This document shows, in pieces, positions 43,654-53,400 of a stretch of DNA of 64,000 nt; the first letter of the stretch is position 1, and every line of letters starts with the position of its first letter. The position numbers and the translations under genes are program-made. The DNA is taken from NCBI GenBank assembly GCA_009746045.1, contig RPFO01000130.1, forward strand, positions 1,261,413 to 1,325,412. The letters run 5' to 3'. The notes under the pieces are model-generated. The model worked only from the letters and a program-made list of their open reading frames with translations. It searched no databases and was not told the origin of the DNA. Origin of the DNA: Mesostigma viride (lineage: Eukaryota > Streptophyta > Mesostigmatophyceae > Mesostigmatales > Mesostigmataceae).

Positions 43654-45206
43654 CTACTTTGGAGGAATCTGAATTGTAACGTTAAAAACCGGATTCCCGG
43701 TAAACGTGGCGCCCTGGAACATGTGCGACATATTATCCGTGTTAACAGTATTCGTCACCGTGTGCGTTGCCACCAGGCCATCAATCTCACTCAGCACATC
43801 TGGTGTCAGCCAGGCGTCGGACTCCTTCACAGCCTTGGAGATCGACGACTGGGAAACTGCTGCGGCCTCCAGCTTCGCCACTTTCTGGATGAAGTCGTCA
43901 TCGATGTCGTCATCCACAACTGTCACAGGTTCAGGCACCGGCGCCACTGGCTCAGGCACTGCCACCTCAGCAGCTGGGGGTTCAGAAGTCTTCGCGCGCT
44001 TTTCAGCGGTCTTTTCAGCGCGATATTCGGCATCTCCCCACACCTTGGAGGTACCGGAGACGATGTCTGACACATGCTGCCTCTCCACGTCATCTGGACG
44101 GATGTAACCCTCGAAAGCCTTGGGATCAGTGTGTCCTGTGATCTTGCAAGCAGCTTCTCGTGGCATTCCTGACCTGCTCAGGGCGTTCACCATCGTCACC
44201 CTAGGCGAGTGGGCTGTGATCCGGCCAGCCCACCCGAACCGCTTGGCGGCCTCGGCAATAACGGATCCCACGCTGTTGATGCCACGTGCCATGTCCTTGT
44301 GGTACCAGTAGGTCTTGCCGTCCCGCACGACTGGGGTGTTCAGCTTGCCGGTGAAAAAGTTGGCAGTGGCTGCAGCACCTGGAATCTTCTTGCTGACATA
44401 CTCCAGATACGCCTCAATGAAGTTGGCGTCATAGATGGGGAGTGGTTCACGCCTGTCAGCCACAGGGGTGTGGACGCGGTTGGTCTTCGCGAAGTCCTCA
44501 GCAAACAGGACGTACTCGGCGCCAGTTGTGTCCTTGAAGGGTCCACTCAGCTCGCAGTTGGTGGTGTCATGCACCTCCTTGTATAGCTATAGCCACGTCG
44601 CCCTGTGGCCATCAAAAACAACCAGACGAGCCTCTTGAACAGTCCTTCAGCACTTGACTTGTCAGCCATGTCAGAGGCCAGGAACTGTGCCCGCATCTCA
44701 GGTGTGATGACGTCAGCCTTGTGGACGCCTTTGCCCTTGTGACTTCTCCTTGCCAGCGTTCTTGCTTCTGTGTACGCGGCGTGTGCCTCCTGAAACATTG
44801 GCGACTTGTCCAGTACCACCTGCTTTGGCATCTCGGCGGGTCGCTGATCCAGCGGCAGATTCTGAAGATTCTGCAGAGTGTCATGGCGCAAGATTCTCTG
44901 AAAAGAGTTCCAGAGCGCCTCCAGTGTTGACTCCCCATAGATTTCCCCCTTCCTTGTCCTGATCTCCACCCAAAAAAAACGCAGTTCCTTGGCAAACTGT
45001 GCCATGGGAAGCTCCAAGATCCCGTTGACCTGTGCAGGCCAGGTGGTGACCTCTGGATCTTCAGGGCTCGCTGCGATCTTGGAGTGGCGCCAGTCCAGGT
45101 AGAGCCTCTCCGCGTACAGATCTTGCCTCTTCAGCGGCTGCGCCACGGCAGCGACGGTCTCCAGCTCGGCGGATGTGACGTGCTGGTATCGAGAGGGGCC
45201 CGCCAT
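43654..45206 (-). pseudogene. Crypton-like tyrosine recombinase (one frameshift)
   Basis: The ATG at 45204-45206 starts MAGPSRYQHVTSAELETVAA. The N-terminal domain has FAKELRFFWVEIRTRKGEIY and STLEALWNSFQRIL, like the N-terminal region shared by Crypton recombinases and Crypton-derived host proteins. LFLMATGRRG carries the first catalytic Arg. The frame shifts near 44565-44585 (a TA duplication in TATAGCTATAC would explain it), then EVHDTTNCELSGPF continues. AHSPRVTMVNALSRSGMPRE supplies H-x2-R, and ITGHTDPKAFEGYIRPDDVE supplies H and the Tyr nucleophile. The tail has an acidic stretch VVDDDIDDDF and ends FQGATFTGNPVFNVTIQ. There is no RT in this unit. The element lies between the RT and recombinase genes of the DIRS-like element on the same strand, as if inserted there. 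Confidence 0.7.
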
Positions 45207-45258
45207 TGTCGTCAGGCTTGTCGGATGTAAGAGGCCTACAATGGCGTCAGCGGCCTGT

Positions 45259-45266
45259 CTATATAG
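45259..45266 (-). promoter_or_regulatory. TATA-like box upstream of the Crypton gene
   Basis: CTATATAG is a self-complementary TATA element about 53 bp upstream of the ATG at 45206. Confidence 0.4.
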
Positions 45267-45628
45267 TAACGGTTGGTAGTCCTCTTGTACCGGGTTCGCC
45301 GGCGCGTTATCAACGGCTACATTTATGCGATCTGTCGCGGCGCCAGCCCCCTAACTGATGGCGCCCTTCCTAAACGCCGCGGCGCACTCAGACAGCGTAA
45401 CCGCCAGACAGCGTAACCGCCGCGCTGTCTTTACCCATCCCGCCACCCCCACCCTTCCGCCCAGGATTTTCGCCGCTGTTTACATGGATCCTGACGACAG
45501 AACCCTCGCGCTGGGTTTCTGTGCATCCTATTCTACCGTCCGATCATTCATCTACGGCCACGCATAGGACCGCGCCAGGGCGCCACCTTTTCCATAGTTT
45601 CCCCAAAACCACCAACATTTCAAAAGTG

Positions 45629-47794
45629 TCATACTTTTATTTCGGACCCAAGATCCGACAGTTCAGACTGGCGGGCCGAATATCTGACGGTCAAATCTGC
45701 GAGTGGTACCAGGCAAAAAGTAATCACAGTGGTCGCAGGGAATTTGGCTGTGCACTTGTCCCACGCCGTGGACAAGTCCCGAGGGCGTCGCGCCCCCTCA
45801 GGCCCAGGGTTGGGATGCACGTCACCACACCGGGTCAAGTCAGGAATCCAAGCGCCACGCCGACTGGCCTTGTCAGCTGGGTTGTGGTCGGTAGCCACCC
45901 AGACCCAGTGGCTCTGCGTGTCGCCAGCCAGTGACAGAGCGCAGTAGCGCCGAACCAGCTGGTTGAGGCGGTAGGAAGACGACCGCCGTCTGACAAACGC
46001 CCCCACCACAGCACTGGAGTCCACGAGCCGGACGACTCGCTTACCTCGACACGCCTTGGTCCGGCACGACCACTCGACCCCCTGTGTCGCAGCAATCGCC
46101 TCCTTGACGTTGATGTGGTTAGGCTGCCCCCGCCACCGGTAGGACAGTGCCGTACGCCAGTGGCCACTATCCAGCAGGCTGTAGTCCCCCTCCTCCATGC
46201 GCTCCTGGTCCCAGTCCTCCCCAGACGTTAAAGCTGTCGTCCGCCACCCCCGCGCTTCGCGCCGGGTCGCCAGCCGGGCACAATCGGCCCCAGGCAGGTC
46301 CCTGTAGACCACCCCACCGCCGGAGCCGCTCGCATCACTTGCGACGACCCGGTCAGAAAGGGGCCGGGCCCTGGCCGCCCTCAAAAAGGGGGCCAGGTCG
46401 ATCGCCGCCTGAAGCTCCTGGCGGGCCCCCGCAGGGAGGCGCCAGCGGCGCCCAGGCAGGGAGGCATTCATGGCTGCTAGCAGCCGGTACGTCTCAGACC
46501 ACACCGAAAGCATGGGGCGGCACAGCAGATGCATCCACACCCACTTCCCAAGCACAGAACTAAGTTCGCGGTAGTATGTAAACCCGCGATCTAAGATTCT
46601 ATGAGTAGCAGCGATAACTGCCACCACACGCTCAGGAACAGGCACCACGTCACCATCTCTTTGGTGAATGACACCCACCGCCTGCACACCAGTCTGCTCT
46701 GCTGTCGCCCGTACCACCTTGTCAGACTTCTGCACCAGCCCAACAGCGGCGTAGGCAGCCTGAACACGATCTAGCTGCTGATTCACCCCATCCACCGACG
46801 CACAGTGGGTGAAATGGAGGTCATCGATCGTCACAGCATGCATACCTTCCAGATCCTGCCGAGATTCGAAGCACGGCGAGGGCGCCAAGGGCGCAGCAGG
46901 GTCCTCCTCCAGCCTCAGCCGGACGGTCTCCCCCGCCTCGTTGGCCTCCGCCACCAGGATCAGCGCGGACATGTTGATGCTCAGCCCACGACTAGCCTCC
47001 AACGGCGGCTTGGGGCCACAGCGGTACAACACAGACTGATGCACACACTGGGCCACGGCGACGGCCAGCTTGTTGCCCATTGGCCAGCACAACATCCACG
47101 GCCACACCTTCCGACGAGCCCCACTCAGGCCCACCAGATCCGACCACACCGGCATCCACGCACAGTACCGCCGCATCCAAACTGGCAGGCGGAGTCTGTT
47201 GTAGTACGAATCCAAATCTGATACGCCCCCAAAAACATCCTCCCCAGCGCGCGTGGGCAAATCGCAAATCACGCCAAGGTGTGGTAAAAAAGCGGGCATA
47301 GGATCTGGTAGTGGCATGTTGCCACGCCGGTTGTCCACAATCAGCCGTATACGGCCGTCGGGCTTTCCGACCCCAAAAGTACCGTTCACCATAGGCGGCT
47401 CCTCCTCAAAAAATCCACCCAAAATCCCCCTCTCCACACACACCGTGCAAACCCGCGCGAACTCCTCCATGCTACACCCCCGCGAGATCCGCATCGACTT
47501 CTGCAAGATCCGCTCTGCTGGGCTCAGCGTCCGTACCATCCTACTCTCATCATTCAAAATTGCTCCCCAAGAGGGGGGTAGTAAGTTCAGCACATCCACT
47601 TGGCCACCTTCCCCCGGACCAGGCAAGGCCAAGCGTGCGGCCACTAACGGTTCGTAAGGGGCTCCTTCAGCATATTCACCCCCATCCACTACAGATCCTG
47701 CCATTGCCGCTACGGAACCACCGTTCCGGCGGACAAAGGACCTGCAAGCATCATCGATCCCATCTAGGGCCGCCTGCTGCAGAGGCCCGGGCAC
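45629..47794 (-). CDS. DIRS-like RT-RNase H polyprotein with 2A-like motif
   Basis: A 721-codon intact frame. The RT part has MVNGTFGVGKPDGRIRLIVD, NRRGNMP, FGGVSDLDSYYNRLRLP (motif A, catalytic Asp) and MHAVTIDDLHFTH (motif C as IDD). The RNase H part has RVVASDASGSGGGVVYRDLP, HINVKEAIAATQG, VVRLVDSSAVVGAF and VATDHNPADKASR, giving the D-E-D-D set typical of DIRS RNase H. Residues 656-665 are CGDVHPNPGP (45800-45829). This fits the 2A ribosome-skipping core D-x-E-x-N-P-G-P except His for Glu, and 56 residues follow. The first ATG of the frame is at 47794; a long N-terminal region precedes the RT. Together with gag (49093-47991) and the recombinase (43312-42398) it forms one element. The C-terminal tail after KCTAKFPATT may be read-through into inserted DNA. 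Confidence 0.8.
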   Translation of the reverse strand: MPGPLQQAALDGIDDACRSFVRRNGGSVAAMAGSVVDGGEYAEGAPYEPLVAARLALPGPGEGGQVDVLNLLPPSWGAILNDESRMVRTLSPAERILQKSMRISRGCSMEEFARVCTVCVERGILGGFFEEEPPMVNGTFGVGKPDGRIRLIVDNRRGNMPLPDPMPAFLPHLGVICDLPTRAGEDVFGGVSDLDSYYNRLRLPVWMRRYCAWMPVWSDLVGLSGARRKVWPWMLCWPMGNKLAVAVAQCVHQSVLYRCGPKPPLEASRGLSINMSALILVAEANEAGETVRLRLEEDPAAPLAPSPCFESRQDLEGMHAVTIDDLHFTHCASVDGVNQQLDRVQAAYAAVGLVQKSDKVVRATAEQTGVQAVGVIHQRDGDVVPVPERVVAVIAATHRILDRGFTYYRELSSVLGKWVWMHLLCRPMLSVWSETYRLLAAMNASLPGRRWRLPAGARQELQAAIDLAPFLRAARARPLSDRVVASDASGSGGGVVYRDLPGADCARLATRREARGWRTTALTSGEDWDQERMEEGDYSLLDSGHWRTALSYRWRGQPNHINVKEAIAATQGVEWSCRTKACRGKRVVRLVDSSAVVGAFVRRRSSSYRLNQLVRRYCALSLAGDTQSHWVWVATDHNPADKASRRGAWIPDLTRCGDVHPNPGPEGARRPRDLSTAWDKCTAKFPATTVITFCLVPLADLTVRYSARQSELSDLGSEIKV
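45800..45829 (-). other. 2A-like motif CGDVHPNPGP
   Basis: It lies in frame between the last RNase H catalytic motif (ATDHNPADK) and the end of the open frame. Skipping would separate RT-RNase H from whatever is encoded downstream. Similar CGD[VI]HPNPGP strings are known in LINE proteins of animals; function with His at the Glu position has to be tested. Confidence 0.6.
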
Positions 47795-47990
47795 ACGGGC
47801 AGAATCTACAGCAGGCGGGTCTCGCCCCCCCCCCCCATCCAGTTTAACGCCCTAACCGTCTGACAGGCTAGTGTGCGAGCATTAAAAGCCCGACTCATCC
47901 TATCGCGCCTACGGCCTGAGCGTACCTGCTGCCACCAGTCACGAGGTGGCAGGGGTGCTGGAAGAGGTAGTGGAAGAAGGCACCGCTCCC

Positions 47991-49093
47991 TCACTTGTTG
48001 TTGTTGGACGGGCCGCCCTGCCCCTTCTTGCCGGGACCCTGCTCCAGCTTGTGCTGCAGCTTCCCCATGCTCATCGCCGCCCGCACCGCCGGAGACGCCA
48101 GCATTGCTCCACCCTCCTGGAATGGCAGCATTGCCGACGGAGTCCCCTTCCAACCCGTCGACCCCACATCCACCAGCTGGCATGCCGTGATCAGCTTTGC
48201 CAGGTACTCGGCTGCTGCCAGCTCCAGAATTACTTCGGAGCGTGGCGTGGCCCAGTAGCCAAATTCTGTCACCATCGTGTCCAGAATTCCTGCCATCTGC
48301 AGGAGCAGCATCCTCCTCTCCCCGCTGGCTGAGCTGCCGTGCATCGTCAGCATTAACGATGCACGGATTGACTTCCCCCCCACGCTCTCTGCGTAGTCCA
48401 GCATCCCGGCAGCACCGCCTCCAGCATGTTGCTCACCAGGACCGGCACTGCATGCCCGCTCAGCGCCACCCCCTTCGTGCGCGCCAGCCTGCCAGCAGTC
48501 GCCGCTGCGGCTGGGCTTGCAGTTGCTGGAGTCTTTGCCTGGTCCAGCAGCTTCGACATGGCCGATATCAGGTCGCCAATATCTCCGCCAGTGCGGGCGT
48601 TGCCCGGGCGGGATGGAAGCCCTCCCGCTGGCGTTGCATAGCCCGTCTCGGTCCCCAGCAACCGACCTATGTTCCGGTCTAGGTCCACCACATCCTGGTC
48701 GATTGCCCCAGGGGCGCCATCCTCCTCGCCAGCGCCCGGTCCACCATGCCCCGCCCCTCCGCTTCCACCTGCCGAAGGGGGAACACCCCCAGCTCCCACC
48801 CCACCTGCTGACACTGGTGGATCCGGCTCTGCAATAGCCTCCCCCAGTTGCGCTGCTAGCACATCGGCCAGGGCCTCCTCCCCATCCCAGTCGCTGACAA
48901 ACCCCCTTTTCTCCAACACGTCCATGACGTTCTTGGCACGCCCCGGATTGAGCTTCTGGATCCGCTCTAGCCAATGCCCCTCCCCTAGGATCTTCTGGAC
49001 CGCAGTTGCGGCCTCCTTTGGGGTGCATCCCTCCCTGGCTTCTTGCTTGAGCTTTGCTATGAAATTTCGCTCTGGGGCTGTCACTGAGGTCAT
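47991..49093 (-). pseudogene. Gag-like ORF1 of the DIRS-like element (one frameshift)
   Basis: The ATG at 49091-49093 starts MTSVTAPERNFIAKLKQEAR. A helical N-terminus (ATAVQKILGEGHWLERIQKL) precedes a Gly/Pro-rich linker and LIAAMSK-like helices (GDIGDLISAMSKLLDQAKTP). Near 48400 the frame changes and YAESVGGKSIRASLMLTMHG continues to KLQHKLEQGPGKKGQGGPSN at 47991. There is no zinc knuckle. The stop-proximal Lys/Gly/Asn tail could bind RNA. Position upstream of RT on the same strand supports a gag role; sequence alone does not identify it. A LINE fragment was inserted exactly at its start codon. Confidence 0.55.
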
Positions 49094-49339
49094 TAATTAA
49101 TTAATTAATAGACACGTGACTGCGTCACGTGAGCATAAGCCCTCAGTGGGAGCGGAACATGGGATGGAATGGATGGTATAAGCTATCTAGGTCCTAGTTA
49201 CAGGGGTGTGGGCACCGCGGCCCGAATCGCTATGAATGCCATACTTGGTCACACGCGGAGCCCCCACAGGCTTGGGGGTGGTCTCCTTCATCACTACTTG
49301 CCATCTATCCTTGCGCACCATCTGCCTCCATATTACAGA
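49094..49339 (-). mobile_element. ATTA-tailed LINE 3' fragment, 12-bp TSD
   Basis: CACTGAGGTCAT flanks it (49082-49093 and 49340-49351). On the minus strand it encodes the end of a LINE ORF2 (QMVRKDRWQVVMKETTPKPV ... HTPVTRT, then TAG), a short 3' UTR with hairpin CACGTGACTGCGTCACGTG (49113-49131) and an ATTA tail. It is related to RW..IV...TP.PVG in the RT-LINEs, so it is a sister family. The TSD starts at the ATG of the gag gene. Confidence 0.75.
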
Positions 49340-49351
49340 CACTGAGGTCAT

Positions 49352-50499
49352 GGTGGGTTATAATGCTTGATGTGTCATATTGCGTTTTGTTTTTTGTGAT
49401 GTGGCCACTTGAGGTTCTCAGGCAAAAGAAACAACCTGCTTCCCTGGAATGGAAGCCCACCTTTTATAGCAACCACCTCTCCAGCCAACCCCTACCTGGG
49501 TGGCTGGGGTACGGGTGCCAGCACAAAAAATATTTTTTCTAAAATTATTTTTTCTTTTGGTGCTATACGGCGTTGCATTCTCCGCTCAGCAGGTTAGTCA
49601 TAGATAAAATGAGCATAGCTCACCAATTACCTGGGTTGCTTTCCTGAGTCTCAGATCTTCAAGTATCCAGGCAACGTTGAGACGGAGATTCCACAGCATG
49701 TGACTTAGGGAACCACACCCCTTGTAGACACAAAGACAAGCTTTATTATACCATCATGGATCAAAACCAACGTGTCAACAATGGCGACCCCACGTCCTTG
49801 ATATCGACGTGCTTGTCGAGCATGCCTCAACCTCAGCCTGAAAAGAACCAATCAAAATCATGGAATTCTAAACAAGATCTTCGTATCCGTCCTAGTCACA
49901 CAAAACAGAACAACACCACACACAGCCTGGCAGAATCTAGACATGAGATCCTGAATCTGTAGTAAGCACTTAAGTCCTAAGGAGCACTTAAGACTTGGTA
50001 GTACCGACCAGCAAACTATAACCCCACGTGGATCAGGCCACGACCAATAAGGGCTTCTAACAGTCGGTTGACAAAGTACAAGCTTCAAGTACCGCCTTCT
50101 TGGAAACCTCATAACTTTCTCAATACTGATCCAAAAGTCCTCGAATAAAAGCCAAGCGTTCACAAAACAAAGGATGTAACAACAAATCATTTTTGCTTGT
50201 TACACCAGCTACATGCAAGGCATGAAACAAGAAAACGTTAAAAAAAGAAAACACACGCACGAATTAAACAGGGATCCAGCACGCATAAAGAAAGCATCAA
50301 ACATTGATAAAAACACACAAAACGAACAATACGCACGAAATGGCCATGCAAATACCAAGCACTACTGCCATGGGCACCCAAGGTAGTGTTAGCCAGGAAG
50401 AAACAAACAGGGCCCTCTAAGATGACACACCAGCTAATACACGTTTAGGTCTTCCTTGTCAACGCGCTACCTTTGAAGTTTTTTTCACATTCCTGCCAT
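49352..50499. other. Intergenic: DIRS 5' leader and 3' flank of the Cys-rich gene
   Basis: 49352 onward continues the pre-insertion leader of the gag gene (minus strand ...CATTATAACCCACC before ATG). The rest is AT-rich. TTACA at 50200-50204 is a TGTAA signal on the minus strand about 300 bp after the stop of the Cys-rich gene and may be its polyadenylation signal. No other gene is seen. Confidence 0.4.
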
Positions 50500-53400
50500 C
50501 TACACAGCGGAGCTGCCAAACTGGTCGAAGCGGCAGTCCGTGGCAAGAATGCCCGAGGTCCGGTAGTCTCCCATGTCACCCTCAACCAGAGGCTGGTCGG
50601 GCCGTTTGGCGTAACTCTGGCCAAGCACCCCGTGCACCGACGCGCTGTTGTTGAACTGCTTAACTTGCAGGTTGAGGAAGTTGGCTCCTGGGCCCGCGCC
50701 AGGCTCCCAGAAGGCCGCGCGCACCACCTCCACCTCGGCAATCATGACTTCGGGCATGGTGACAAGAATCCGGGTCTTGGCACGGGAAACAGTCATCCCA
50801 GAAGGCAGCCTCTTGTTGGCTCGGCGGCCCAGCAGCATCTCCTGCAGACGGGCACCGCAGGCATATGTCAAGATACCATGTCAAGTCAGTAAAGAGCACC
50901 ACAGCATACCATGAGCACCAATGCAGTGCGTCATGTGCACCGCAGCATGCCAAGTGCATTACAGCATGTCAAGTTCACCGCAGCATGTCACAAGTACCAC
51001 ACATTGGAATACAAGAGTGGGGCGAGGCATAAAGGCATCAACGCATACATTTGTTGCCTAGCTGTTGGAAAGCCGGGGGTCAACTGGCATTTTGTGCTCG
51101 TCCAGTCAACCACTGTGCAGGCCGGGCCCTGCAAGACGATTGAATCGAGGGAGGAAGATGGGAATGGACGTTGAGAATCAGCCAAGTATCCTATCACCTG
51201 TGTCTCGGGTCCTGTGCTGGCAATCAATTAATCATTTAAACCATAATTAAATAATTTTGGTACTTCCAGCAACGGCTTGACTCACCCCCCAGTCCAGACC
51301 GGCGGGTCTAGCGGGTCTAGCGGGTCCAGGGTGACTCGGGCTGCAGAGGCTCTGGGGGGGTAGGTCACGTAGTTGCTGGTTGTGACGTATCCGGACTTCT
51401 AATTTTAGTCACTGTTAGATCTGCAGCACATACGAGATCTACTGGGCCTGAGCAAAACTTGGAAGTAAATCGCAACCCTGCATTATTATTTATCGAGGTC
51501 ATCATATCTAATTCAGCATAGTTCAACTTGGGATATTCTCGTTAGTGTTTGCCCTGGCACACCAAATACGCTGCGCCGTCTAGCTAGAAAAAGTTGCAGC
51601 AGAATATTCAGAACAGAGCGACACCCGCAGTGAGACTTACCCCGTTGGCTGCCACCACGCCAAAGGACACGGAGAACGGGGTCCCAGGCCCAGACTTTGC
51701 ATCGATGAGGACGCGGTCCTTCCCGTACATGAACCCGATCTGGTCCATCCACGTGCGAGTGTCTGGCTGAGAAGGCGACCCAGCTGCAGCCACCGCGCCC
51801 TCAGCGTTCACAGCGCCCATGAAGCGGGCGTTGACCTGCACCTGCTTGTCGCTGACGATGCAGAACGTCTGACCTGGGGCGCCGGGGAAGTCAAACTTGT
51901 TGCCTGCGGCCGTGGTGAAATGGGGGTCGGACTGGACGGACGCTGAGGCATAGTCAAACACCACCTGCATGATGATGTCAGGGACTGAGCCGATCCAAGC
52001 GAGCGCGTCCGACAAGTACGCGCCGAACTGGAGCGAGTTGAGAAGATCCTTGAGGGCGCTCCCTTGGGTGACTGACTCCACGTACACGCGGAGCGCGAGA
52101 ATAAGCTCATAGTCCACGACCGGCCCCTGGAGAAGCTTCCGGGAGCTTGAGGCGGAGATATCCGTGCCCGCGCCTGCCTGGCTTATCATGTCCTCACGGG
52201 GAATCACGGTCAGCTCCAACGCGCATGCGGGCACCGCCGGGGTGATGAGCTGCGTCAGGTTGGCGACGATGTCCGGCAGGCTCACGTTGACTGTAATGCA
52301 GTCGAGAAGCTTGATCGAGAGCAAGGCTTCTAGCTTGTAGGGAGTTGAGCAGACCGCATCGTCGTCCGGGGTGATGTTGGAAGATGAGAAGTAGCAACTC
52401 GGGTTGATCGTGTCTGATGAATTTTGAAACATATATAATATTCATGAAGAAAAGCACGGGCACCCGATCACAGCCAGTCCCAATCACACGGTATTCAGCA
52501 GCAACGAGCGTGTTTGGTGACATTATTAGCGAGTCATGTTTAAGTGATATTGGCGAGCCGAGTTTGATTCATAGCTGGGTGCCTATCATGCCTTGGGAAA
52601 TGGCAAGCGCCCCATGGGGCACGGTTTGCAGCTATGCAGACACGTGTGTGACCTTTGGTGTACATAATAAGGAGGTACGGGTATGTCACCGGCAACACGA
52701 AAGAATCACCGAATTGGAACAATCCTAGCAACCTTAGGGATACATAATACCAGGGATATGACTAGGCAAAGTTGTGTTTAGAAAAAAAGATGACCCAGGA
52801 CTGCATGTCAGAATATCATGTGGAGCTTCTGCACTCTGGAACAAGATTATTTTACATGTTCCCTACATCATATCACAGGTATAATCATGAACAGTGGAAA
52901 CTATTGACAGAAAATGCGACAGTGGGTCGAAACCACACCAACGCCTGTCCGCCTATACCCAGACTGCCCTCTGCATATATGCATGCACGCCTCTACTCCT
53001 GGCATGCATGGCATCTGTGCCGAGCGCATTTCACACAGACTGCGCAAGCGCAGCTTTGTAGACTGCACTATACCAGTACCCACAATATTTATGCAATGTT
53101 GCCCCCGGTCACTCTTGTACTACAAGATCGTCCAGGGTAGCCGCACGTATGCCATAACTTAACCCCGTGACATGCGCCGGCATCCAAGCACTGGACGAGA
53201 GAAGCCACATCAGCCCCGCATCGCTCACTTCAGTGGCGTGGGTGACGGGTGCGGAAGCTACCACTACATACTACTGCAATAAGGTTAAGCCTAGAGTTGT
53301 GGGATTATAGCTCAATAAAGCATGAAGGGACCACACTCGTGCTATAATCTGGCCCCGGGCGGTCCACAACAATCAACTGTTCTTCAACTCCCTGCTGGCC

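Noticed and set aside
45358..45567. 69-codon plus-strand frame upstream of the Crypton gene
   Set aside because: No motif; lies in the promoter region of the minus-strand Crypton gene.
46147..47221. 138-codon plus-strand frames over the RT gene
   Set aside because: GC-rich antisense shadows of the intact 721-codon RT-RNase H frame.
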